A stretch of DNA of 51,591 bases from an uncultured Bacteroidaceae bacterium (GCA_944320955.1 CALUJL010000021.1:194516-246106); one strand, 5' to 3'. Shown: positions 1 to 8,970, counted from the stretch's first letter. Notes: generated by a model not told the origin, from the sequence alone. Numbers and translations: made by a program.

Positions 1-2
1 AG

Positions 3-773
3 CTCCTGCTTTTCCTGCAACAATGCGGCGGGCTGGCACCCGGGAATTACATCGGAATCGCCCCGATTCCCGAACTGCCACAGACCGAGGAGACACTCCC
101 CTTGGTCCGCCTCGAAAAAAAACGGATGCGCCTCGGCGGCTTCTGTGCGCCCAAGGGCGGAAACAGACCGGACAACGGCGAAGAGACCGCCCTCTTCGCC
201 GGACTCAGCTATTGGCTTCCGGAGACAGCCCTGCATCTTTCGGCAAAAAGTGCAGCGCTTTTTGCAAACGGCGCTGCAACTAATCGGGAAATCATGCAGG
301 CCATCGAGATTCTCGCGCCGCAACTTCCGGAAGGTTTTGCCGCCTATCCGTTCAGCCGGGCCATACAATTGGGGAAAAAGGAACAGAGTGAGGAAGCCGG
401 GCTACTGCTGCAGGCACCCTTCCCCCTACTCCTGGTTTTGCCGGGCAAAAGCACGGACGGAAAACAAGAAAGCGACACCGCACTGTTCCGCGACATCGCC
501 AACGAACTACGCCGCCGCAACCAGCCCGTCATCTGCAGTACGGAAGCGCACTTCGCAGACCTTCCGTTCTTCTTCCCGCTCTGCTTCTACGCGGGAGACA
601 ACCCCGAAATCCGGGAAATACTCGACATCTTCCGCGAAGAAGGCTGCACGGTGCTCACTCCCGCCGACCTGCAACTCGAAGACTACCTGCCCATGGCCAA
701 GACCCCGGCAGAAGCAATAGCCAAATCGCTCATCGACAGCTACTCCCGGCTCTTGGGAACCTGGCGGATATAG
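3..773 (+). CDS. Unrecognised protein, C-terminal part (5' end outside window)
   Basis: The frame is open from the first bases of the window and ends at a TAG at 771-773, so this is the last ~256 residues of a longer protein. The visible part begins hydrophobic (LLLFLQQCGG) and contains a proline-rich hydrophobic stretch (APFPLLLVLPGK) and a repeated PFFFPLCFYAG segment, with no catalytic motif I recognise. No family can be assigned. Its last 34 bases overlap the 3' end of the convergent PAP2 gene. Residues LSAKSAALFANGAA are encoded by a copy of the dispersed repeat described at 238-276, so that stretch may be an insertion into the protein. Confidence 0.55.
   Translation, partial: LLLFLQQCGGLAPGNYIGIAPIPELPQTEETLPLVRLEKKRMRLGGFCAPKGGNRPDNGEETALFAGLSYWLPETALHLSAKSAALFANGAATNREIMQAIEILAPQLPEGFAAYPFSRAIQLGKKEQSEEAGLLLQAPFPLLLVLPGKSTDGKQESDTALFRDIANELRRRNQPVICSTEAHFADLPFFFPLCFYAGDNPEIREILDIFREEGCTVLTPADLQLEDYLPMAKTPAEAIAKSLIDSYSRLLGTWRI
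238..276. repeat. Dispersed CTTTTTGC-type repeat, copy A (inside CDS)
   Basis: GCAAAAAG (243-250) and CTTTTTGC (258-265) form a perfect 8-bp inverted repeat around TGCAGCG, followed by AAACGGCGCTGCAAC. The same vocabulary (GCAGCGCTTTTTGCAAACGGCGC) recurs near 16.55, 20.62, 27.69, 31.80 and 43.38 kb. This copy lies inside an open reading frame. Confidence 0.6.
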
Positions 774-1720
774 CCCTCATACCGCTCCATGAAGCGGCGG
801 AAAGCCGGGATGCGCATCAGCCCGTACTCAAAAAGCCCCACACCCAGCAGCGCACAGCCCATGCCCAGCAACACGTCGACCAGGTAGTGATGGCCGGAGT
901 AGACCGCCGTCCACCAGATCCCGACCATGATGACCGCGAATGCGGCCAGCAGCCAGCGGTTTTGCCGGCTCTTTACGGCATAAACCAGAGCCACCACCAT
1001 ATAAGCGGCGTGGAGCGAAGGAACTGCCGCAAAGACATTGGCGTTCCGCCCATAGATGGAGTGGAAAACGGGCAGCCCCAACAACTCGTCGAAGCGGCCC
1101 AGCCCCGCCACATTGCCGGGAGTGCCCAACACGGGCTCAAAGCCATATTGAATCACATACCAGGGCGGAGCCGCCGGATGCACATAGTAACCGGCAAAGC
1201 CTATGAGGTTGACCAGGAGGAACGTCAGCGCAAAATGCAGATACCAGCGCCGCTCTCCGCGAATGTACAGCCATACGCCGAAAGCGATGGGCACCGGGAC
1301 CCAGCAAAGATAGAAGATTCCGGCCATCACGTCGGCCCAAGTCCGGTGGTGAGCCGCAAAAAACTCGCAAAGGGTGACAGTCTGCCCGCCCATCGCGACG
1401 CCAAACCAGGCGCGTTCGGCCTCATACAATCCGCGGACATCTATGTCGTTGACCATATAATTGGGCCAAATCCGCATCCAGTCGTAGGAAACCGCAAAAA
1501 CGACAAAGGGAATCAAAGCCACGGCCAGCTTCCGGGTCGGAAGCCCGGCAAAGAACAACACAAAAAATATGCCTGCCAGCAGGAAATGGTCTCCCCGGAG
1601 TCCGACAAATACACCTGTCACACAGAAAAACAATGCCCACAAGGCACACAGCCGGAAGCACTCCCGGCGAGAGGGGAAACGGCTCTTTCCGAAAGAGCCC
1701 GCCCCTGTATCCTGATTCAT
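740..1720 (-). CDS. PAP2-family inositol phosphorylceramide synthase-like membrane enzyme
   Basis: 326-residue polytopic membrane protein of the PAP2/AUR1 type. The two lipid phosphotransferase motifs are visible: PSLHAAY (residues 234-240) and SGHHYLVD (275-282), supplying the two histidines and the aspartate of the catalytic triad. Members of this family move phosphoinositol from phosphatidylinositol to ceramide. The neighbours (CDP-alcohol phosphotransferase, PgpA-like phosphatase, myo-inositol-phosphate synthase) match the inositol lipid cluster characterised in Bacteroides thetaiotaomicron, so phosphoinositol dihydroceramide synthase is the likely role. It is the last gene of a four-gene minus-strand run, 55 bp after the preceding gene. 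A generic PAP2 phosphatase is the alternative. Confidence 0.82.
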   Translation of the reverse strand: MNQDTGAGSFGKSRFPSRRECFRLCALWALFFCVTGVFVGLRGDHFLLAGIFFVLFFAGLPTRKLAVALIPFVVFAVSYDWMRIWPNYMVNDIDVRGLYEAERAWFGVAMGGQTVTLCEFFAAHHRTWADVMAGIFYLCWVPVPIAFGVWLYIRGERRWYLHFALTFLLVNLIGFAGYYVHPAAPPWYVIQYGFEPVLGTPGNVAGLGRFDELLGLPVFHSIYGRNANVFAAVPSLHAAYMVVALVYAVKSRQNRWLLAAFAVIMVGIWWTAVYSGHHYLVDVLLGMGCALLGVGLFEYGLMRIPAFRRFMERYEGYIRQVPKSRE

Positions 1721-1775
1721 AAAGATTCGTTTTACCTTAGATTATAACCCTATAGCCCGAAACAGGCCGCTTCCC

Positions 1776-2435
1776 TCACTTGCCCCGGAGCAGTTTCCGG
1801 CAATGGCGCAAGCGGACGAAAGCAGTCCAGTTGGCCAGCAATGCTATCAACCCCATGGGAACTGTCAGGAAAAGCCACCCGACCTCCCGCATCGCGCAAG
1901 AGGAAGCAAATATCCCGTAGAGAATGGCGCCCGCAGCCGTCAGCACCACCCGCTCCGGGCGCTGCATCAGCCCGACCTTGCACTCCAGCCCCAGCCCCTC
2001 GGCACGGGCACGGACATAACTCACCATCAGCGAACCGATCAGAGCCAGGGCAGTCAGTACGAAACCGAGCAAATAGGCATTCCAACTGAAATAGGCACAC
2101 AAGCCGAAAAGAGTGAGCAATTCGCTGTAGCGGTCGAGCACAGAATCATAAAGTGCCCCGAAAGTCGTCGACATGTTGCCCACCCGGGCCACACGGCCGT
2201 CCATCATATCGAACAGGCCGGCAAACAAAATCACGCCTCCGGCCCATCCGACAAGCCTCTGCCCCGTATCGTCGGGCGAGAGTCCGGCACAGACCAGAAG
2301 CACCGCAGCCAGGGCGTTCAGGACAAGCCCCGTGGTAGTAATCACATTCGGGGTGATTCCCACCCGGATCATCCCGTGCACTAACGGATTGATGATGCGG
2401 TAAATCAGTTTCTGCAAAAAGTCTCTGTAATTCAT
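1776..2435 (-). CDS. CDP-alcohol phosphatidyltransferase, probable phosphatidylinositol-phosphate synthase
   Basis: 219 residues with several membrane spans. The full CDP-alcohol phosphotransferase signature is present: D76-x2-D79-G80-x2-A83-R84, then G93-x3-D97-x3-D101, the metal-binding aspartates of the family. It would join a CDP-diacylglycerol with an alcohol; beside a myo-inositol-1-phosphate synthase and a PgpA-like phosphatase, the likely acceptor is inositol phosphate, giving phosphatidylinositol phosphate. The start ATG at 2435 lies 3 bp from the GtrA-like stop, so translation is probably coupled. Phosphatidylglycerophosphate synthase is the alternative family role but fits the neighbourhood less well. 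Confidence 0.85.
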   Translation of the reverse strand: MNYRDFLQKLIYRIINPLVHGMIRVGITPNVITTTGLVLNALAAVLLVCAGLSPDDTGQRLVGWAGGVILFAGLFDMMDGRVARVGNMSTTFGALYDSVLDRYSELLTLFGLCAYFSWNAYLLGFVLTALALIGSLMVSYVRARAEGLGLECKVGLMQRPERVVLTAAGAILYGIFASSCAMREVGWLFLTVPMGLIALLANWTAFVRLRHCRKLLRGK

Positions 2436-2438
2436 TGG

Positions 2439-2948
2439 TTATCTATTCTGCTTTTTCTTCAGATGAAAATTCATACGGACCGGACGGTAGACAAAAGAGC
2501 GCTGCAGGAAATAGTTCCAACTGCAGCCCACCAGCACCGCCGTCAGCACCTTGGCTACAAGAAAGCAGTGCTCGCCCAGCAGGGCGAACAGAGCATTCAG
2601 ACAGGAAGCATGCTGCATCCATTCGGTAAAGAAGTAGGTCCCCCATGTGTTCAGCAATACACTTCCTCCCCAGACCAGCAAATACTTGAAGATTATGCCA
2701 CGCTTGTCCAGGCCGCTGGCCTTGAAGGTCCATTCGTAATTGACCACACAGTTCAGCACCGCCCCGCTGAGCGCGCCGGCAAAGGTGGCATAGACATAGC
2801 CGAGCGAACACAGGTAAAACAAGAAGAGAGTGACGGCAAAGTCCAGTACCGTGGCCAACTGGGCCGAACACTGGGCGCGCAGGAAAACGAAAAAGCCGCC
2901 TTCGCGTTCCGAGAAGGAACGTATGATCTTCTTTATCCCTACAGACAT
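2439..2948 (-). CDS. GtrA-like four-helix membrane protein
   Basis: 169 residues with about four transmembrane helices and the GtrA pattern: a conserved first helix (ATVLDFAVTLFLFYLC), a second with NCVVNYEWTF, and a C-terminal CSWNYFLQRSFVYRP. GtrA proteins are thought to help move lipid-linked sugars across the membrane, though few have been tested. Its start overlaps the PgpA-like gene by 10 bp and its end nearly touches the CDP-alcohol phosphotransferase gene, so it belongs to the inositol lipid operon. A role in flipping an inositol lipid is inference only. Confidence 0.8.
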   Translation of the reverse strand: MSVGIKKIIRSFSEREGGFFVFLRAQCSAQLATVLDFAVTLFLFYLCSLGYVYATFAGALSGAVLNCVVNYEWTFKASGLDKRGIIFKYLLVWGGSVLLNTWGTYFFTEWMQHASCLNALFALLGEHCFLVAKVLTAVLVGCSWNYFLQRSFVYRPVRMNFHLKKKQNR

Positions 2949-3418
2949 CGCACCGACAACAAGAGTATGAAACTATAGATTCCGGCCAGCACATCGTCGG
3001 CCATCACCCCTACACCGCCGGGGAAACGCTCCATGCGGCGTATGCCCAAGGGCTTGAATATATCGAAAAGGCGGAAAAGTACAAACGCCCCCGCCACATA
3101 TCCCCAGGCTATCTCCCCTCCGCCGGGCACAGCCAGCAGGGCAATCCACGTGCCGACCATCTCATCCACGACCACCCGGGAGGGGTCTTCGCCCCAAAGG
3201 GGCCGCAGGACATTGGTGGAATGGACGCCCAATACCGTAAAGAGGCAGACCGCGCCGAGCGTTATCCACCGGAGAGACTCGAAATCCACGCACACAAAGG
3301 CCAGCAGCCACAGGCCCACGGCGAGCAAGGCCCCCATCGTACCCGGTGCAAAAGGGCAGTAGCCCGAGCCGAGCCCCGTGGCTATCAGTTTATGGATGAA
3401 TAGATTATTCTGCTTCAT
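2939..3418 (-). CDS. PgpA-like phosphatidylinositol-phosphate phosphatase
   Basis: 159 residues from the ATG at 3418. Three blocks of the phosphatidylglycerophosphatase A family are clear: GLGSGYCPFAPGTMGAL near the N-terminus, VVVDEMVGTWIAL in the middle, and RLFDIFKPLGIRRMER followed by GVMADDVLAGIYS near the end. The open frame continues upstream to 3616, but the promoter at 3438-3469 lies inside that extension and the 159-residue form is the normal family length, so I chose 3418. In this cluster the expected substrate is phosphatidylinositol phosphate rather than phosphatidylglycerol phosphate. First gene of the minus-strand operon. Confidence 0.85.
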   Translation of the reverse strand: MKQNNLFIHKLIATGLGSGYCPFAPGTMGALLAVGLWLLAFVCVDFESLRWITLGAVCLFTVLGVHSTNVLRPLWGEDPSRVVVDEMVGTWIALLAVPGGGEIAWGYVAGAFVLFRLFDIFKPLGIRRMERFPGGVGVMADDVLAGIYSFILLLSVRCL

Positions 3419-3437
3419 GCTGTTCTCCGAAAGCGCG

Positions 3438-3469
3438 CAAAAGTACAAAAAAAACCTTACCCCTGCAAG
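3438..3469 (-). promoter_or_regulatory. Bacteroidota sigma-ABfr-type promoter of the inositol lipid operon
   Basis: Read on the minus strand: CTTG (3469-3466), a 20-nt spacer, then TACTTTTG (3445-3438). This fits the -33 TTTG / -7 TAnnTTTG consensus with one mismatch in the -33 box. It lies 20 bp upstream of the chosen pgpA-like start. Confidence 0.6.
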
Positions 3470-3677
3470 GAAGGATAAAATCCGAAGAGCCAAAAGCACC
3501 GATAAAATGTCCTTTTTCACCTTTCTTCCATATAGATTTTGCAATTTCTGAAAACTTCTTCCCTCATTTTCTGCCCCATATAAAAATAAATAGCTTACTT
3601 TGCAGCCCAAATACAATCTAACAATTCCTTATTATATAATAAGGCATTACAAAAGACATAGAGAGAAACTGTACGTT

Positions 3678-4988
3678 ATGACTACAAGTGCTAATGTAAA
3701 ACCAGCCGACGGTAAGCTGGGTGTATTGTGTGTAGGATTGGGCGCCGTTGCCACTACTTTTATGACGGGCGTCATGATGGTACGTAAAGGACTGGCCAAA
3801 CCGGTCGGTTCGATGACCCAGTACGACAAGATCCGCGTAGGACGGGGTGCCGACAAGAAATACCTCCGCTACGACGAGATTGTCCCGATGGCAAAACTTA
3901 CGGACATCGAATTCGGAGCATGGGACGTATATCCCGCCAATGCCTACGAATCCGCCATCAACTGCGAAGTGCTGAAGGAGAAAGACATCAACCCCGTCAA
4001 GGACGAACTGGAGAAAATCGTTCCGATGAAGGCAGCTTTCGACCACAACTACGCCAAGCGTCTGGAAGGGAACAACGTGAAAGACTGCGCTACCCGCTGG
4101 GAAATGGTCGAACAGCTGCGCGAAGACATCCGTAACTTCAAGGCCGAGCACAACTGCGCCCGCATCGTAGTCCTCTGGGCCGCTTCGACCGAGATATATG
4201 TTCCCGTATGTCCGGAAATACACGGAAGCCTGGCAGCTCTGGAGCAAGCTATGAAAAACGACGACCGCGAGCACATCGCTCCCTCCATGTGCTACGCCTA
4301 TGCCGCCCTGGCGGAAGGCGCACCGTTCATCATGGGCGCACCCAACACGACCGTCGACATCCCCGCCATGTGGGAAATGGCAGAAAAGACCCACATGCCC
4401 ATTGCCGGAAAAGACTTCAAGACCGGGCAGACACTCGTGAAGTCCGGCTTCGCCCCCATCATCGGTACCCGCTGCCTGGGACTCTCCGGATGGTTCTCCA
4501 CCAACATCCTCGGCAACCGCGACGGTCTCGTGCTCGACGAACCGGCCAACTTCCACACCAAGGAAGTCAGCAAGCTCTCGACACTGGAATCCATACTCCA
4601 GCCCGAAAAACAACCCGACCTCTACACCGATTACTATCATAAAGTCCGCATCAACTACTACCCGCCCCGCAACGACAACAAAGAAGGATGGGACAACATC
4701 GACATCTTCGGCTGGATGGGCTACCCGATGCAGATCAAAATCAACTTCCTCTGCCGCGACTCCATCCTGGCAGCCCCCTTGTGCCTCGACCTGGTACTGC
4801 TGAGCGACTTGGCCGCCCGCGCAGGACGCTACGGCATACAGCGCTTCCTCAGCTTCTTCCTGAAGAGCCCGATGCACGACTACACACAGGACGAGATTCC
4901 CGTCAACCATCTGTTCCAGCAATACGTGATGCTCAAAAACGCGCTGCGCGAAATGGGCGGTTACGAAGCCGATGAAGAGATAGACTAA
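3678..4988 (+). CDS. myo-inositol-1-phosphate synthase
   Basis: 436 residues from ATG 3678. Converts glucose 6-phosphate to inositol 1-phosphate using bound NAD. An N-terminal Rossmann glycine motif (GVLCVGLGAVATTF) and the conserved GKDFKTGQT segment near residue 243 identify the family, as do the following KSGFAPIIGTR and NFHTKEVSK stretches. An in-frame extension to 3600 adds 26 residues with no homology character, so MTTSANVK is the likely start. It is divergent from the four other inositol lipid genes and supplies their head group. Upstream TACTTTG (3596-3602) resembles a -7 box with a shortened spacer. An intrinsic terminator follows at 5017. Confidence 0.92.
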   Translation: MTTSANVKPADGKLGVLCVGLGAVATTFMTGVMMVRKGLAKPVGSMTQYDKIRVGRGADKKYLRYDEIVPMAKLTDIEFGAWDVYPANAYESAINCEVLKEKDINPVKDELEKIVPMKAAFDHNYAKRLEGNNVKDCATRWEMVEQLREDIRNFKAEHNCARIVVLWAASTEIYVPVCPEIHGSLAALEQAMKNDDREHIAPSMCYAYAALAEGAPFIMGAPNTTVDIPAMWEMAEKTHMPIAGKDFKTGQTLVKSGFAPIIGTRCLGLSGWFSTNILGNRDGLVLDEPANFHTKEVSKLSTLESILQPEKQPDLYTDYYHKVRINYYPPRNDNKEGWDNIDIFGWMGYPMQIKINFLCRDSILAAPLCLDLVLLSDLAARAGRYGIQRFLSFFLKSPMHDYTQDEIPVNHLFQQYVMLKNALREMGGYEADEEID

Positions 4989-5016
4989 AGACAAACCGTC
5001 ATCCAATTCATGAAAG

Positions 5017-5054
5017 CCAAAGCTCCACGGCCGCGTGGAACTTTGGTTTTTTTT
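5017..5054 (+). terminator. Intrinsic terminator after inositol-phosphate synthase
   Basis: A 13-bp stem with one mismatch (5017-5029 pairing with 5034-5046) around a GCCG loop is followed by eight T residues at 5047-5054. Confidence 0.85.
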
Positions 5055-5056
5055 CG

Positions 5057-5064
5057 TACTTTTG
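5057..5064 (+). promoter_or_regulatory. -7 element upstream of the fucosidase gene
   Basis: TACTTTTG matches TAnnTTTG and sits 43 bp before the fucosidase start, directly after the upstream terminator T-tract. No good TTTG is found 19-21 nt upstream, so only the -7 half is supported. Confidence 0.45.
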
Positions 5065-5106
5065 TCCCGCATAATCCAGCCGGCCAGGCCCCATACCCAT
5101 ACGGAA

Positions 5107-6975
5107 ATGAACCGAAACAACCTCCCTTTAAGCACACTTGCAACTTTTATCTTCTCGCTCTCCCTGTTATTATGCGGCACCTCCGCCTGCAGCGATGACC
5201 CCGTAAATGCAGAAGGCCCCACCGTTTGCCCCGAGCCTCCCACACCCGAGGAGCTCAAATCGTGGTGGAAAGAAGCCCGCTTCGGACTGTTTATCCACTA
5301 CGGGGTCTATTCCGCCCTGGCCGGAGAATACAACGGGCCGAACACATACGGCGAAGACATCCGCTTCCAAAGCTACGGCAACCTCAACACTCCGGATGCC
5401 ACACAGCGGGGAACGGGGCTGGGAGCCGAATGGATCATGAGCGAAGCCCTCATCCCACAAGAAAACTACCGCAGCTATGCCTCCGGCTTTACGGCCACAA
5501 AATTCAATCCCCGGGAAATCGTAGACCTGGCCAAGAAAGCCGGCATGAAATACATCATCCTCACGAGCAAGCACCACGAAGGATTCTGCCTGTGGGACAG
5601 CCCGGCTACCGACTGGAACATAGCAGCCTCCCCGGCGGGGGAGGTGTGGGAAAACGACTTGATAGCCCCTCTGGCCCGGGCTGCGAGGGAAGCCGGACTG
5701 AAATTCGGCCTCTACTTTTCCCAATTCCGCGACTGGATGCACCCGGGAGCACCCCTCCCCATCGCCGCACTCACCGAAGGAGGGAGCTACAGCACGGAAG
5801 AACAGGAGGAATACATGGAGCGATACACATACCCCATGATAAAAGATTTGCTGGAACGGTATGACCCGGACGTATTCTGGTGGGACGGAGCATACGGAAA
5901 CGCGGACTTTGCCGAGATATGCGACTCGCTGATACGCACGTACAACCCCGCTATCCTGCAAAACGACCGCCTTGCTCCCGACTTGGGCTACACCGGCGAC
6001 TTCGCCACCCCGGAACAATCGATGAACGAAGAGACCGTGGCCGAAAATTCCGAGCTGTGCATGACACTCAACAGCTCATGGGGCTATAACCGGTTCGATA
6101 CGAATTGGAAACACCCCTCCTATCTCCTCTACGCCCTGCTGCGCGCCCAGAAACTGGGCTGCAATCTGCTCCTCAACATAGGGCCCAAAGCCGACGGGAG
6201 CATCCCCGAAGAAAACATACAGACGCTCGGAGCCATAGGCAACTGGATGGAGGCCAACGAGGAATCGGCACACAAGACGGAGAAAAGCCCTTTCAGCTAC
6301 AACCTGCCCTACGGCCCCACCACATACCGCCCCAGCCTGAACGGGCGGCCGCACCTCTTCTACCACGTATTCTACTGGGACGGCAGCGGGGAACTCTGGA
6401 TTCCCGGTATCCTGAACCCGGCCGACGAATTGAGAGTGAGCATTCCCTCCGCACCCGGCCTGCAACTGAAAGCCGAAAGCCTGCAGGACATAGGCCTGCG
6501 CATCGGCGGACTTCCCTTGGAGGCTCCGGACAGCCTCTGCACCACAATAGACATTGAGTTCCTGGCCGAACCGGTTTTGGACGAAGGCACCCGCTTTATC
6601 CAAGGGACAGCCTATCTGGACGCCCTCGGAGCGAAGATTGCCTCCGTAGACCTCGGCGACTGGAGCAGCCGTCCGGCAATACTCTGGTTCGGGGGTGCGC
6701 CTATCAAATATAAGCTGAAAGTCCCCGCCGAAGGAGACTATGAGGTCAGCGCCGAACTGGCTGCCTACTTCGACGGGAACATCACTTTCCAGTTCAACGA
6801 CAGCACAAAACTCGTCGGCACCAACCGCGTCACTCCCAGCGGACACGCCACATTCCAGTGGCAACGCATGGGCACCGTCCACCTGGCACCCGGCATCCAC
6901 GAACTGACCGTTACCTCCCAGCAACCCGACTCCTGGCTGCGCCTGCGCCAGTTCCGCCTCTTGGAAATCAGGTAA
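5107..6975 (+). CDS. GH29 alpha-L-fucosidase lipoprotein
   Basis: 622 residues from ATG 5107; the frame is open 24 codons further upstream, but the signal peptide begins here. A hydrophobic segment ends in the lipobox GTSAC, so the mature protein is a lipid-anchored surface or periplasmic enzyme. GH29 markers: WWKEARFGLFIHYGVYS (around residue 55), KYIILTSKHHEGF, DVFWWDGAYG carrying the nucleophile aspartate, and NLLLNIGPKADGSIP at the end of the barrel. The last ~150 residues look like a beta-sandwich accessory domain, possibly carbohydrate binding. It stands alone, without susC/susD neighbours. It would release fucose from host or dietary glycans. Confidence 0.9.
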   Translation: MNRNNLPLSTLATFIFSLSLLLCGTSACSDDPVNAEGPTVCPEPPTPEELKSWWKEARFGLFIHYGVYSALAGEYNGPNTYGEDIRFQSYGNLNTPDATQRGTGLGAEWIMSEALIPQENYRSYASGFTATKFNPREIVDLAKKAGMKYIILTSKHHEGFCLWDSPATDWNIAASPAGEVWENDLIAPLARAAREAGLKFGLYFSQFRDWMHPGAPLPIAALTEGGSYSTEEQEEYMERYTYPMIKDLLERYDPDVFWWDGAYGNADFAEICDSLIRTYNPAILQNDRLAPDLGYTGDFATPEQSMNEETVAENSELCMTLNSSWGYNRFDTNWKHPSYLLYALLRAQKLGCNLLLNIGPKADGSIPEENIQTLGAIGNWMEANEESAHKTEKSPFSYNLPYGPTTYRPSLNGRPHLFYHVFYWDGSGELWIPGILNPADELRVSIPSAPGLQLKAESLQDIGLRIGGLPLEAPDSLCTTIDIEFLAEPVLDEGTRFIQGTAYLDALGAKIASVDLGDWSSRPAILWFGGAPIKYKLKVPAEGDYEVSAELAAYFDGNITFQFNDSTKLVGTNRVTPSGHATFQWQRMGTVHLAPGIHELTVTSQQPDSWLRLRQFRLLEIR

Positions 6976-7108
6976 TCCCTCCATCCGTAACACTTATCTC
7001 CGCATCTCTTTGCCACAAAAGAATCCTTTTTCACAAAATATTGCATCCAAAGCATCCGGCCTATTTCAGAAAACAGTATCTTTGCCACCCGAAACATGAA
7101 AAAGTCGC

Positions 7109-7502
7109 GGGGCTGACTGGATTTGACAGCGGGCAGAAGCGACAGGTAAGCATGCAGTGCGTCGTTAGTTCGCACTATAATCTGAGCTATCAAACAATTA
7201 ACTGGCAACAACGAATATGCTCTCGCTGCCTAATCGAAGCACAGTAGATTAGCTTTATTCCTCTGCAAGGCGGAGGAACGAGACATCGCCCGGAAGCTCT
7301 GGTCCCGAAGCGTTCGACAAGGCGGTGCAGAAAGTCGGGAATAGTGTCGCCCTTGCTTCGCGGACGGCATGAAATTTTAGAGGCTAAGGTATGAGTGGGT
7401 GGCTTCGGTCTTGCTCATGCACGAAAACCAAAGGCGAAGATAAGCATGTAGAAAGCTTGCTGTTTCCTCGTTTGGACGAGGGTTCGAACCCCTCCAGCTC
7501 CA
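7109..7502 (+). ncRNA. ssrA: tmRNA (transfer-messenger RNA)
   Basis: The 5' end GGGGCTG (7109-7115) pairs with CAGCTCC (7495-7501) to form the acceptor stem, and the TTCGAA T-loop segment lies at about 7483. The tag reading frame at 7204-7233 encodes GNNEYALAA followed by TAA, the YALAA ending expected of Bacteroidales tags. CCA is not encoded after the discriminator base, so it would be added later. TATCTTTG at 7077-7084 is a good -7 promoter element; no clear -33 box was found. A terminator follows at 7511. It rescues stalled ribosomes together with SmpB. Confidence 0.95.
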
Positions 7503-7510
7503 CACAAAAG

Positions 7511-7557
7511 AAGAGAGAATTCACCGGGAAAAGTCCCAAATGAATCCTCTCTTTTTT
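7511..7557 (+). terminator. Intrinsic terminator of tmRNA
   Basis: A 13-bp stem with one mismatch (7511-7523 with 7541-7553) followed by a T run. The loop holds a smaller CCGGGAAAAGTCC hairpin. Confidence 0.8.
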
Positions 7558-7575
7558 GTTTTTACCTTCGGCTTT

Positions 7576-7923
7576 TTACGACAGCTTATTGCCCGGCAAG
7601 GGGAATATCACAGACGGTTTGAAACGCTTGGCCTCCTCAAAATCCATCATGGCATAAGACATGATGATGACCACATCGCCCACTTGCACCTTGCGTGCTG
7701 CCGCGCCGTTCAGACAGATCTTGCCGCTACCGCGTTCGCCGGGGATGATGTAGGTCTCCAGCCGTTCGCCGTTGTTGTTATCCACCACCGAGACTTTCTC
7801 GCCGGCTATCAGGTTTGCCGCATCCATCAGGTCTTCGTCGATCGTAATGCTTCCGACATAGTGAAGATTGGCCTCCGTCACCACGGCCTGATGAATCTTC
7901 GATTTCAAAACTTCAATCATCAT
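7576..7923 (-). CDS. panD: Aspartate 1-decarboxylase
   Basis: 115 residues, the usual length. Makes beta-alanine from aspartate for pantothenate synthesis. The self-cleavage site G24-S25 (HYVGSITID) is intact; cleavage produces the pyruvoyl cofactor on Ser25. The conserved [20 protein letters not shown] block follows. There are two adjacent ATG codons at the start (7923 and 7920), either of which could be used. It is 24 bp downstream of panC on the same strand, so the two enzymes that supply and use beta-alanine are co-transcribed. Confidence 0.95.
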   Translation of the reverse strand: MMIEVLKSKIHQAVVTEANLHYVGSITIDEDLMDAANLIAGEKVSVVDNNNGERLETYIIPGERGSGKICLNGAAARKVQVGDVVIIMSYAMMDFEEAKRFKPSVIFPLPGNKLS

Positions 7924-7947
7924 ATTCTTCTAAGCTATGTGCCGCTC

Positions 7948-8808
7948 TTATCCTCTAACCTTATATTTCAAGTTATCGATCAGGCGGACACTTCCGCAAT
8001 GCACCGTGATGCAACCGACCGCATAGTCGCTGTCGGCCCACTCTTCCAGAGATTGCAGTGTATCGCCGTCCACTATTTCGAAATACTCCAGTTCCAACCC
8101 CGGAGCCGAGGCTATGGCTTTTTCCACAAAATCCTTTGTCTCTGCCAGCGAATGCCCGCTTTCCATATATTTCTTGCTCTCAAACAGAGTGCGGGATATG
8201 GCAACCGCCTGGCTACGCTGCTCCGACGTCAGCAGCTTGTTGCGGCTGCTCAAGGCCAAACCATCGCTCTCACGCTGAATCGGACAACCCACGATCTGCA
8301 GGTCCAACCCAAGTTGCTCGACCAAACGGCGCACTATGGCCAACTGCTGAAAATCCTTTTCGCCGAAATAGGCACGGGTAGGCTTCACATAAGCAAACAA
8401 TTTGCTCACGATCTGAGCCACGCCGTTGAAATGCCCGGGACGGCGCGGTCCTTCCATCACTTCGTCCAGAGGAGGAAAACGGAATACACGGGTATCCGGC
8501 TCAGGATAGATTTCCTCCACAGAGGGAGCAAACACGTAAGTTACGCCCAGACTCTCCAGAAGCCGGCAGTCGTCGGCCAAAGTACGGGGGTATTTCTCCA
8601 AATCCGTAGGGTCGTTAAACTGAGTGGGATTCACAAACACACTGACAACTACAGCATCGTTCTCTGCCACCGCACGCCGCACCAGCGAGGCATGCCCTTC
8701 GTGCAAGGCACCCATCGTGGGGACCAAGCCGACAGACTTTCCGGCCGAATGGCAACTGCTTGCCAATTCCCGGGAAAGTTCTGCCACTGAATGAATTACT
8801 TTCATCAC
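7948..8808 (-). CDS. panC: Pantothenate synthetase (pantoate--beta-alanine ligase)
   Basis: 286 residues. Joins pantoate and beta-alanine at the cost of ATP. The class-I-synthetase-like motif is TMGALHEGH (residues 31-39), followed by [22 protein letters not shown] and the LSSRN loop corresponding to KMSKS. Two methionines open the frame (8808 and 8805). It is divergent from the GT5-like gene at 8971 and is followed by panD. No TAnnTTTG box is evident on the minus strand upstream. Confidence 0.95.
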   Translation of the reverse strand: MMKVIHSVAELSRELASSCHSAGKSVGLVPTMGALHEGHASLVRRAVAENDAVVVSVFVNPTQFNDPTDLEKYPRTLADDCRLLESLGVTYVFAPSVEEIYPEPDTRVFRFPPLDEVMEGPRRPGHFNGVAQIVSKLFAYVKPTRAYFGEKDFQQLAIVRRLVEQLGLDLQIVGCPIQRESDGLALSSRNKLLTSEQRSQAVAISRTLFESKKYMESGHSLAETKDFVEKAIASAPGLELEYFEIVDGDTLQSLEEWADSDYAVGCITVHCGSVRLIDNLKYKVRG

Positions 8809-8970
8809 GTAGGAAACGTTTTTTGATGTCCTTTGAAAAATCGGCGCAAAATAAGCTATAATTTAGCAGATAATGAAGAAAGATTCTAAATTATTCATCC
8901 CCGAGAGGCCTTTTACGGCTTTTTTTTCGTACCTTTGTCACATTATTAGAGATACCATCCGCAAAAACAC

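Noticed and set aside
3419-3616. 66-residue N-terminal extension of the PgpA-like protein
   Set aside because: It contains the operon promoter and would make the protein much longer than its family.
3618-5258. 546-codon minus-strand frame over inositol-phosphate synthase
   Set aside because: Fully opposite a confidently assigned gene; Val/Phe-rich antisense translation with no motifs.
5107-6975. Polysaccharide utilisation locus around the fucosidase
   Set aside because: No SusC/SusD pair, sensor or sigma/anti-sigma gene lies beside any of the glycan-degrading genes in the window.
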